A DNA stretch of 64,000 nt. It comes from Loxodes magnus (lineage: Eukaryota; Ciliophora; Karyorelictea; Loxodida; Loxodidae). The number at the start of each line of letters is the position of its first letter. Position 1 is the stretch's first letter. Position numbers and translations under genes: made by a program. The stretch is from the NCBI GenBank assembly GCA_946699065.1, contig CAMPDV010000015.1:62001-126000 (forward strand), written 5' to 3'. Shown piece after piece: positions 53,817-64,000 of this stretch. The notes beneath the pieces are model-generated. The model saw only the letters and a list, made by a program, of their open reading frames with translations, was not told the DNA's origin and ran no database searches.

Positions 53817-56800
53817 ATTAGACTAATAAAAAATAATAAATACATCAATCAATTCTATAGTAATAATAAGCTTTTAGTTTGAATAGATAATCAGTTACTG
53901 TCGATTTAATACAGGTAACTCCAGTTAGCATCTAGGATTCAAAAGTTTAAAGAGCAACAACTTTTAAGAGTCTCAATTAATAAACTTGATCTAATAACTT
54001 TTTCCTAATGCTAAGAGATTTATTATCTAGCAATTTATAGCCTCTTGTATAGACATTATATAATAGCCTTTATTATGGAATCGAAAATAACTTTATTTAT
54101 TAAAGTTAAGCTACTAAACATTATTAGCAAAAGCTAGTTTATCTTATGCAAATAAAGCTTTTAAATTTAAATTTTTAGTCCTTAATTTTTTGTTTTTCTC
54201 CTTTTAGTAAAAATAGCCAAGAAATAAACTTTTGATCTAGCCTGCTTGAATCGTTTGCCTTATTTTAGGTAACTATTCGTCACTACCTAAGTATGGAAGA
54301 ATAATAAGAATATATGACATATTTGGCTATAGATGAATCAACAATTAAAAGCCCTTTTATCTGAAAATATATAACACTCTTAAGAAAGAATATTGCTATT
54401 AGTCTTTATATAATTGTAATCTAAATTACTGAGATTTTTACCTTAAAAATGTAAATTTATTATAATCTAAAATTCATCTTTCAATAGATAAATATTCAAT
54501 AATATCATATTTAATAAAGAAGCATTCAATATCTAAGTTAATACTTAGATTAATATATATAAGAAATTCCTAAACTAACCAAAGGCTGTTTAATAAAAAT
54601 TTATCCAGATTTTGAGATTTTAAACTTAAACCTCAGTAAGTACATAGAAATATATTTAAGATATTATCCTTAAATTAAATTTAAATTACAAGAGATTAAA
54701 TGAAATATTAAAGATTAAATAGAGCTAATTTATAAAATACTAAATTTGTTGTATAAACAAAGAGAAACTAACTTTTATAGATTCTTCTATGCCAGATTTA
54801 GTTCTTAAGAAAGACACTTTTTTGATTTCTATTTTTAAATCATTTAATTTATTAATTAAAAAATCAAAAATTTCTTTATTTAGCAAGCAAAGGTTTAAAT
54901 AATTACTAGTTAGTTGCAACTATATTTCTTATAATTTTCTTCTATTATTATTTATATATTTTGCCAAATAAAAAGATTTAGTAATGCCAAAAAGTTAGAA
55001 ATGAATAAATTTTAAATAAATTAGAGTGGATAAATAAAAATATCTTTATAAATTTTCTATTCTGACTAATTTTTTCAATCTTATTGTAAGACTTTTTTTA
55101 GTATACGAAGTCAAATGAGTTAAAGATTGCAGAGCATATAATGATATTACTATTAATGAAATACTGTTATTTTCTTGGCTATAACTCTAATGATTTAAAT
55201 AGCAGAATGTTTATTAATTTTTCATGCAAGTGTAACTATTAAATTTTACTACAAAAGTTAAATGAAATGATATATAATATAAATATGAAAGAAAAAAGCT
55301 TTAGTTCTTAAAAAATTTTAATTTGATTATAAAGGAAATATTTATTTTATTGCAAAAATAAATTAATAAATGTTGCTTACTACTAGCAAGAGTCTTTATT
55401 GAATTTTCATAATATATTTGATGAATTTTTAATGTTATAGAAATAAAATTAAGGATATAAAATATATAAACTTTTAAAATTAATAATAAGAGTAGAGTAT
55501 TATCTTTATGAAAGTTTTACTAAAATTTAGATTAAAGGAATCATTATTTAGATAAATAAGTTACTAAAAAATTTTATTTTCAAAGAGGTAATGCCTTTTT
55601 AATAAGATTTAGTATAAAAGACTGAGGAAATTAAAAATAAATTATAAGGAAAAATTAAAGCATTTAATAATAAGTATTAATTTGTTCATGAAAAAGAAAA
55701 GCAGATACACTAAGATTTTAATTATATATAAGCATCTAATTAAAATTTATGAATAAGCAAAATGAGAAACTATAATTATATTGTTTCTTATTAAAAACAC
55801 ATACTTTAGCTAAATTTAAATGGACTTCTCATATAAACTTAAAAAGATAGTAAATAAATTTAATTTAGAGATTTATACTAAAATAAGTCAATGAAATGAA
55901 AAGTAATGAAATATTCTTTTCTGATATCAACTTAAACTGCGAAAATAAAAATTTAATTCCTTTAGATTAATATGTCTAGTTATTAAGAGTAAAAATTAAA
56001 AGTATCATAATTTAATTTAGCTTAAATTATTTTTTATTGTAAAAAATGTTAATCCAACCAGTTTTATATGCTGCTATTATTATTTCTAAAAGCATCAATA
56101 AAAGAAGTTAGCTGTTTATAGTTCATAATTTTTTTTAATTTTTTGTCTAACCTTTTTCGTATGTTAGGATATAGAAACGATTATTAAGAAAAAGTGATTG
56201 AAAATAAACATGAATAATTTCTTATAATTTTGTTCTATTACTAAATAACAATATAAAAGATTATATCCCTTATATTTTGAAAAATAATAAAGATTTTAAA
56301 TTCTTTTACTGATTTTTATTTTGCTTAATTTTGCTAAAATATTCTAAATTTTTTTAATTAAATTTCTGATAAACAATTTAGTTATTTTTAGGCTATATAG
56401 AGAAAAGCTTGTTTCACAGAGTTAAAGTTAAATTTTAAGCTATATATTTTTTGATTTTTAACATTATTTAAAAAATTTTAATTCAGTAGTGACTTAGAAC
56501 CAATATAAGCATTGGAATCTAAGCAATAGCTATTAGTTTAATAATTAAGTAAATTTGTTTATGACAAAGATAGTAGTTATAAAATATCCAAAAAGGATAA
56601 AGTCAATGTATGGTAAATATAAAAGAGTTGCTTATTTTTTCGTTTGCATTTAAACTTAAATTAAAAAATAGAAATTTTAGATTAGAAAAAACCAATACAT
56701 TCCATAAATTCTACTCAAAAACTTTAAAGCTTGTTAAATTTTAACTTAACACAACTATTTAAAACTAAGAGAACTTTCCTTAAAAATAATTTCCAGCAAG

Positions 56801-56860
56801 CAAGGAATTACTATGTTTAATCTTAATCAGATAATTTGCAAAAATAAATAAATCTAAAAC
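53817..56860. other. Intergenic, about 3 kb
   Basis: Very AT-rich. A short coding-like stretch at 54,275-54,362 (HYLSMEEQQEYMTYLAIDES) ends at TGA but has no supported start. Otherwise nothing recognised. Confidence 0.45.
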
Positions 56861-57590
56861 ATGTTTAGGAAATATTTCTTTTATGATTATTAAATACGAA
56901 ATTGGACCAAACATAATTCAATATAAGATATATTAGGTGCTATTACTTATAAGCAGTTGCTTGAAACTTTACACAATCATTTTTAAAAAGATCTACCTTA
57001 GATAGGTGATCGTAGATTTATATGAAGATATAATAGAAGAATAAATACCAATGAAATTCTCATTTATAGACTTACTTACCAAATCATAAAGTATATTAGA
57101 TAAGATAACTTTATGATATAGACCTTAATTAATGCTATGCTTATAATATATGAAATTACAACTGAAGAAAATCAAAACATTTATCAAAAGCTTTAACTTT
57201 AGTTATGAGATTTCTAGCAATTATAAAATTAGTCAAATATTTGGAGGAAGCTCTTAGCTATAATCTAATGTAGAATTTAATGATTATGAATTAATTTTAA
57301 ATGAATTAAATCAAAATTTGAGCTAATTTTCATGTCCTACTCAACTTTCTGGTCCAACCAAAACAAATCAAGACGTTATTTTATTTGATTAAAACGGGTA
57401 ACTACGAGCAACTTACATTTTTGACTAGAAGAACATGACCAGGCATGGAGAAACTTTTCAGATGGCTTATGGATATAAGTGATAACTTCCTCTTTGTTAA
57501 AATTTTTTTATTTATGAACCTAATAAAGCAGCTGAGCTATTAAAGTATTATTGGAATAATACTAAATGGATAATTTGCCTTTAGATTTGA
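56861..57590 (+). CDS. Unknown protein with a frame break
   Basis: From ATG 56861, MFRKYFFYDYQIRNWTKHN continues through GDRRFIWRYNRRINTNEI and YEITTEENQNIYQK. The coding signal then moves to the +1 frame (SYEISSNYKISQIFGGSS, DVILFDQNGQLRATYIF, EPNKAAELLKYYW) and ends at TGA 57588. The switch lies near 57190-57215. No GT-AG intron of the usual 16-22 nt fits, so this is a frameshift, an atypical intron, a sequencing error or a young pseudogene. No family was recognised. Both halves have clear protein-like composition. Confidence 0.45.
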
Positions 57591-59652
57591 TCTTTTATTT
57601 CTTTTAGAGTTACATCTAGTGCTTGATTTATTAATTTTTATATCCTTATATCACCTTTTATTTCTAATATTTTTATTAATATTTAAATCCTTTATTAAAT
57701 AGAGAAATTTGCTTAAAACATAATAATAATAGTAATAATCTTGATAATAATAAAATGATTACTACCTAATACTTATTTTATTAATTCTTTCATTCATATT
57801 TTATTTTTTAAGTTTCTAAGTATTTATATTTTATAAAATGAATATCGAAAATTATATTCCACTATTTTTTTATAAGGTTATAAATAGATATTAATAGGTA
57901 TATAAAGTTCTTAGATTTACAAAAATGATGAAAGGCATTAAAATTAAACTAAAACTTTGAAATTAATTAATATCTCTATACCTTCTATTATTTCGAGAGG
58001 GATTGGAATCTATAAATTTTATAATATATATTTAAATTTTTATACTTTAAGTTATACTTATAACAAGATACCTATTTTATCTAATTTATCTAAGTTAACT
58101 TTAAAATAGAAGAGATTTATTATTATTTTATATTTTTTCATAGTTATCGAGTAAGTTAATTAAGAATAAATCCAATATATAATGAAATATTTCTATATAC
58201 TTCTTGATATATTTTTAAGGTAAATATTTATATAAAGAGTAGAGCTATCTATTAAATTTTATTATTCTTATTATTATATTTTCTTCTTACATGAAATAAC
58301 ATACTTTATAACCCTTTTAGATTATCAAGTAACTTAAAATTTTATATGAACTTTTCTTTAATTTAAAGCATTTAATATTATAATACATTTAAGTTAATAC
58401 AAAATAGATTTTTATCTGTTGCTTTATTTATTATTTTTATACTTCTAGATACTCATTAAATTAGTTAATTTTGACTAGCAACAAGTTAACTAATTATATC
58501 TATTTAGTTAAATAAAAGCTTTATAATTTCTATAGAAGCTATTTTTATTTAGCAAAAGTAAAATATTATAAATAATAACTTAATTCCCTTATTCTTAATA
58601 ACTTACTTTAAATAAACATTCTTATTTCAATCATTTTTAACTCTTATAATCTATCACCTGATATAAAGAAATCAATTTTCAAATAGCATCTAAAATTTTA
58701 TTTTATAGATGATTGAAAATAGTTTTTAAGATATTTTACTATAAACCTTTTTTTAGCTAACTTAAATTACTAATTAATTTGTAATTTTTAAGCTCTGAGA
58801 TTGTCTTTTATAACTATTTTAAATCTTTCATTGAATTATTTTATAAGCTTTATATCTTTAATTAGCTTATTTTTAAATTACTTTATCTAGGTTTAAATTA
58901 AATTCAAATGAATCAAATATTATTAAACATAATTAAGAGCATTGTTTGTACTACTAACTTTAATGATTTAATATGCTTATAAATTCTATTTATAGTGACT
59001 ATTAAACTTTTTTGTTTATCTTTTAAATAAAAAATGTAGCTACTATTATTAAAACTTACATTGAGCAAAAGTAATTATTTTGTATTATTGTCTATAATCT
59101 ATTAAATAGCTATTATTAATTTGAATGCAACTATAATCTAAATAATCTGAATAAGCTCATTTATTAAGCAGTCTTTTAATATCTTTAAATACTTTATTAA
59201 AGATAACTCTTAATTAAAGAAGGTATCAAAGCAAACAGGTTAAACAATTAGGATCTTAAGATTATTTCTTTTGCTTGATTATATAATAAAATATTAAGCT
59301 AAAGCCAAAAGTAGAAAGTAACCTTAGTCCTTTATTACACTTTTAAATTATTTTTCCTTATTAGCTTCTCTATTTATACTCTAGAGCTATTATCTCTTAT
59401 AGCTTAAGCATTTAAATAAATATTAGTATGAATTATGAATAATAAAAAGTCATCATAGATAGTACCTCATACTAAAAGAAAGAATTAAGTATAAATTTAA
59501 CTAGGTAAATGATTTAAATTACGCTTTGTAATAATTTATCTAAAGCTTTGAAATTAAAAAATTAGATTAGAACTATTAAGAGATAAAAAGCTAGTTGCTG
59601 CTTTTTAAAATGATTAAGTTCTAATTTTAAATAAGGCTGCTAGATATTATAA
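57591..59652. other. Intergenic, about 2 kb
   Basis: Very AT-rich; nothing supported. Confidence 0.5.
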
Positions 59653-61776
59653 ATGGCTTCTCCATATATTTTTAAAAATTCTCCAGTTCATTTGATTAAA
59701 TTCTAATCAGCTTGGAAAGGTCTTACGTAGAAAGAATAGCTATATGCTTATTATTTCTAGAAAGCTTGCTGGGAGGGAGCAAAAATTGCTATTTGGTAGA
59801 GAAGTTTTGAGTCGCCAGGACTTTTCATGCTCTTATGCTAAGTATTTAAAGGATAGACTTTTTAAGAATATAAATAAAGAGTAGTTGAAAAACTTGGAGA
59901 TACCGAAATTTGGGATAACTTTGTAGCTTATAGTGCTGGAGTTTTTGATAATATGGGAAATTATTTTGAGTTCGGAAATTATAAAATGTTTCCTAAAGAT
60001 ATCAATAAAGACCAATTTGAAGAAATTGTTAAGCTTTCTTAATGTCCAAATAAAGAAGAAGTTCTATAAGTTTGGAGTAGAATAGGAGAATGGATTTTCG
60101 ATACAAATTATCCAATGGTTGACTTCTAAGATTAAAAAGGTCTTAGTAGTTATTATTCTCCAAACGTAACTAAAAATGAAGCTGAGTTGGTAACAAAGTT
60201 TTTACAAGAAGTTGGAGGAGTTAGATAAGCATTGAATACAAGACTTTTTAAAAATAGTTAAAATGAATTGATAGTTAAAATCCCTAGCTTCGAGAATCAT
60301 CATTTATATAGGAATTAAAAATTAAAGGCATAATAATATGAAGGCTACTAAATCAAGTTCGAAAAATAAGATTTTGTAGTTTTCATGGAAAGAATAGTAA
60401 AATACCTTACTTAAGCCCTTCCTTATGTTGCTAACGAAAATTAGTAATAAATGATAGTCGAATACATTAAACATTTCATTACTGGAGATAATGAGTACCA
60501 TTTCACTAGTTAGGAATATTGGGTCAAAGATAAATCACCTACAGTTGAAACTATGATTGGGTATATTGAGAACTACTAAGATCCTTTGAGACTAAGAGCA
60601 GAATATGAAGGATTTGTTAGCATTGTTAATAAAGAAAAAAGTAAAGCCTACGCAAGACTAGTAGATATGGCTAACGAGCTAATATAGCTATTCCCATGGC
60701 CAAAAGAATTTGAAAAATCTCAGTTTTAGGCTCCAGATTTCACTGGTTTAGATGTTGTAGCTTTTGCAACATCAGGAGTTCCTATTGGAATAAACCTTCC
60801 CAATTATAAGGATATACATGAAAGTATTGGATTCAAAAATGTAGTTTTAGAGAATGTTAGTCCACCCTTTAAGAGAGAATTCCTAGACTTTTTGAAAGAA
60901 GAAGATATTGAAGTCTTAATAAGTAATGAAGAACCCATTAGTGCTTTATCGACAGCACTACACGAGTTAATTGGACATGGATCAGGAAAAATGCTATCTT
61001 AAAAAGAAGGATAATTCAATTTTGATCCAGAAAAAACAATTAGCCCAATAACAAATCAACCAGTAACTACCTGGTATATAGATAATTAAAATTTTGACAG
61101 TTTATTCGCAGAAATGAAGTCTGGGTTTGAGGAATGCAGAGCTGAAGTAACATCTCTTTATATGAGTTGCTTTGACCAAGTATATTCCGCCTTTTAAATT
61201 TCAGATCCTTAAAAGATTAAATAAGTTCGTGAAGGAATTTGGATTGAAATGATTTATGCTGGAATAAAGAGTCTTAAATATTACCATGCTGAAAACTAGA
61301 ATTGGGGCCAAGCACATTGTAGAGCGAGATTTGCAATTCTTAAAGTACTTATGGAGGAGCCAGAATTTTTAAAAATAGAATTTAATGAAAGTCAAGATTA
61401 TTTCTATATGAACTTGTAGAAAGATAAAATTCTGAGCATTGGAAAAGCTAAAATATCTGATTTTCTTTAAAAACTACACATATATCGTTGTTCAGCTGAT
61501 GTTGAGAATGGAAAATCGTTTTTCAACAAATATTCATAAGTAGATGAGATTTTCCTTAAAATGAGATAAGTCATCTTAAAGAATGAGAAGCCAAGAAGGT
61601 TAACTTGCTAATGCCACCTATACATGAACGAGAATAGTGAAATAGAAATTATGGAATTCCCTGAGACTCACGAAGGAATGGTATTGTCATATGTTAATAG
61701 ATACTCTGACTTTGATCAAGAAGCATTTAAACTGTGGACAAGTGAATGGGATGCCTTCAAGCCTCTAATAGGTTGA
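59653..61776 (+). CDS. Dipeptidyl peptidase III (M49 metallopeptidase)
   Basis: 707 residues, single exon, close to the usual ~700-740 residues. Family hallmarks are the zinc motif HELIGHGSGK (His 437; consensus HExxGH) and the second zinc-binding motif EECRAEVTSLY (493-498), with downstream NWGQAHCRARFAIL. M49 enzymes release N-terminal dipeptides from short peptides in the cytosol, and no signal peptide is present. The start ATG gives MASPYIFKNSPVHLIKF, matching the expected N-terminal length. The frame contains many TAA/TAG Gln codons but essentially no internal TGA and ends at TGA 61774. No sign of decay. Confidence 0.94.
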
Positions 61777-63575
61777 GTCTAGCTCACATAAATTAGAAAT
61801 TTTATACTAATCTTATATTAAAAATCATTTTATCTCTTTCTTTAAGAGTAGCTATTTCAAATTTCTGATCTAACTATCTATAAACAACTAAATAAACGAT
61901 AGACAAATTATACTAGTTTACATCTTTTAAATTTAAACAGCTCAAATTAATATTTGGAGCCTTCTTTAGTTATACAATTTTAAATTAATTTTAGCATCTA
62001 AAATAATCTTAATTTATAATTTCATCTTTGCTAAATTAGATAATAGATATGCTATATTTTTAAATTTATTTGATAAATATCTTAATATATTAAAGCGAAA
62101 TAAAGATAAAAGATAGAAAAAATTCTAAGTGCTTATTATATTTAACTAGTTTGTTTTATCATATTCTTAAAAAATAAATTTAATAGCTAAAATATCTGAA
62201 AGTGTATGTCTAAACTTTTTTTATTGTAATATTTGCTAATATTCTTAAGAAGTATTTCAATCATTCTATTACTAAAGTTGTTAAGCAATAAAATTTTAAT
62301 TTTGTTATTTATTAGAAAAATTATTCATACAGACGGCATTTTTTAATTCAAAGCCTAAGAATTTTTCTCTTATTTTTAATTATCATTAACACCTTTGTTA
62401 GAATTAAGATTTTCTGTTTTCAGATTAGCTTTATTATTAAATTTAAATCATGATTATTTTTAATGATGAAAGTTAAAATAGAAAGGATAAAATAAAAAAT
62501 TTAGAATATATTTAATAAATAATTCAAATGCTTTAATTTTTAACCCTTAATAAAATTTTCAATTAAAGTCAAAAAAATTTAAAATTAGCAAAGCTATTTA
62601 TCTAATATAATAGATACTTAACTAACTTCCTAGAAATATCTTAATCTTTATTTAAGAATATCAATATTTTTCGCCAATAAATAAAAACAAAATTTTTCAT
62701 CTTTATCACATCTAATTTCTAAAATATCTATTTTTTTATTTAAAATTGTCAATTTTTAATGTGAGCTTCATATCTATTAAGCTTTATGAATCAAATTTAG
62801 CTTATAATTTTTTAATATATTAAGTCTAAGGAAATAAAAAATTGATAAAGCAAATTCATGAAAAGGTTATTATAATTAAGATTTTTTAATTCTGGCTTTG
62901 AAATAAAATTTATTTTATATGCAATTCTTCTGCTAGTTTAGGATAATTTGCTTTATTAAAGTTTATTAAATTTGAAGCTTTATAATTAATTTTATTTTCT
63001 TACTTTTTGAATAATTTTCCCTAAAGAATCAAATGTCTATGTGTTATAATAAATTTTAGTCTTCTTCATTTTTTATTTTAATAACTAATAATTTTAAACC
63101 AAAAAATTACCTTCTCAGATAATTTTCAGATAGCTTTTCCAAGATCCACATTGAAACCTATTTTATTTAATTTTTAAAAATTCACAAAGTTATGATAAAG
63201 GAAAATGAAAATAGATAAAGTATTAATTATTAATATGAAACACTAAAAGCTCTAAAGGATTAATTATTATAGATACCTATACAACTTTAAGAGATATCTA
63301 AAAGATAGCCTTTAAAAAGTTCTAACATTTATACAAAGCATATTAGCTAGAATATTTCAATGATGCTTATAATTTCTATTAAGAGTCTGTATAGAAGACA
63401 AGTTTAAAATTAATCGTAAGCAATATATATTATAATTGCCATACTCTTATAAATTCTCTATTTATGACTATATTAGTAGATTATTATTTGCTAGTCATAT
63501 AGTTATAATGCTGAATGATAACAATATTAAATCAACTTGCTTGCAAATTATTAAGTCAAATATAAATTTTAAAAA
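61777..63575. other. Intergenic, about 1.8 kb
   Basis: Very AT-rich. A stretch at 63,230-63,420 is open in two frames but neither is convincing. Confidence 0.45.
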
Positions 63576-64000
63576 ATGTCAAAAAAAACTAATGATATTA
63601 TAGCTTAAATTATCCGTTTGGAGTAAGAAAATGCTGAACTTGAGTCTCGTTTACTAATGGTTGAACAAAGTTAAATTAAAGATCCTAAGCAAACATTGCT
63701 AGATTAATTAACAATGATAGAAGAAGTCGAAAAAGATATTGATGTGATACAGACTGAAATTCTAACCTTAGAATATGAAAATTGGAATGTAAATAACGAT
63801 TTGAATAATTTGACACCTTAAGCTTTCGAAATATTTTGCTAATTAGAAATACCTTTTTTTAAGGTATAAGATGATCAATTTATGAAAAAGCAAGATTAAA
63901 CAAATAAAAGCAAAGTAAATTAGATCCCTTTTGCTGATCCTCCTTAAATTGAGAAAAAGAAAGAGTAGTAAGTGTAATAATCTACAGAATCAGCATAAAA
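63576..64000 (+). CDS. Coiled-coil protein, 5' part (runs off the window)
   Basis: Starts MSKKTNDIIAQIIRLEQENA and forms a predicted coiled coil over residues ~8-75 (LLDQLTMIEEVEKDI and so on), followed by a short hydrophobic patch and a polar Lys/Gln-rich stretch (NQIPFADPPQIEKKK). Beginning with a heptad-rich helix is reminiscent of prefoldin-like or structural proteins, but no family can be assigned. The 3' end lies beyond the window. Confidence 0.6.

Overview
The window is AT-rich nuclear DNA of a ciliate with a reassigned genetic code. In conserved protein motifs TAA and TAG are read as Gln and TGA as Trp. Examples of TGA at near-invariant Trp positions are the SDIWSCG segment of a calcium-dependent protein kinase, the LWVIGN segment of an SF1 helicase and the FEKW segment of an RBR ligase. 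Most genes seem to end at TGA, but one RBR gene has no in-frame TGA for more than 400 bases past its natural end, so TAA must be able to stop there. All three codons therefore look like both sense and stop codons. That fits the Condylostoma-type code (NCBI table 28) and, with 16-22 nt introns, points to a heterotrich ciliate. A karyorelict (table 27) is the main alternative. Because stops are rare, long open frames are common and prove little. I called genes on motifs, amino-acid composition and frame consistency.

Layout. 1.5-11.2 kb: an MFS transporter, a membrane RING-H2 protein and about 6 kb of frames that look like one or more large multi-pass membrane proteins. 11.6-14.0 kb (minus): a membrane hybrid histidine kinase whose phospho-accepting residues are replaced. 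14.8-16.8 kb: a secreted coiled-coil/acidic-repeat/thioredoxin/CAP protein with a +1 frame break at a TGA. 17.4-20.0 kb: a Sen1/UPF1-type helicase. 20.5-21.6 kb (minus): a degenerate kinase. 21.8-24.7 kb: a plasma-membrane-type Ca2+ ATPase. 26.1-27.3 kb: a TRIM-like RING/B-box/coiled-coil protein. 27.8 kb: tRNA-Ala(TGC).

28.8-51.4 kb is an accessory region. It holds two nearly identical RBR ubiquitin-ligase genes (a segmental duplication about 15.6 kb apart) and about eleven copies, intact to decayed, of a roughly 0.8-1.0 kb element, here called CZ. Each CZ encodes only a coiled-coil protein with a CCHC zinc knuckle followed by a conserved G-x-I-Y-[RK] motif. CZ copies start almost at their ATG, have 14-17 bp target-site duplications, and several end in a small hairpin plus a TAA/ATT triplet repeat. 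These are hallmarks of target-primed retrotransposition, yet no reverse transcriptase is visible here. One RBR copy carries a CZ insertion and the other keeps the empty site. Another CZ is inserted inside an older CZ. The same region has a 165-nt strongly structured RNA candidate, a decayed histidine kinase and a GC-rich island.

51.4-64 kb returns to sparse host genes: a calcium-dependent protein kinase (minus), an unknown gene with a frame break, dipeptidyl peptidase III, and the 5' end of a coiled-coil protein. I could not identify promoters, origins, rRNA genes or CRISPR arrays.
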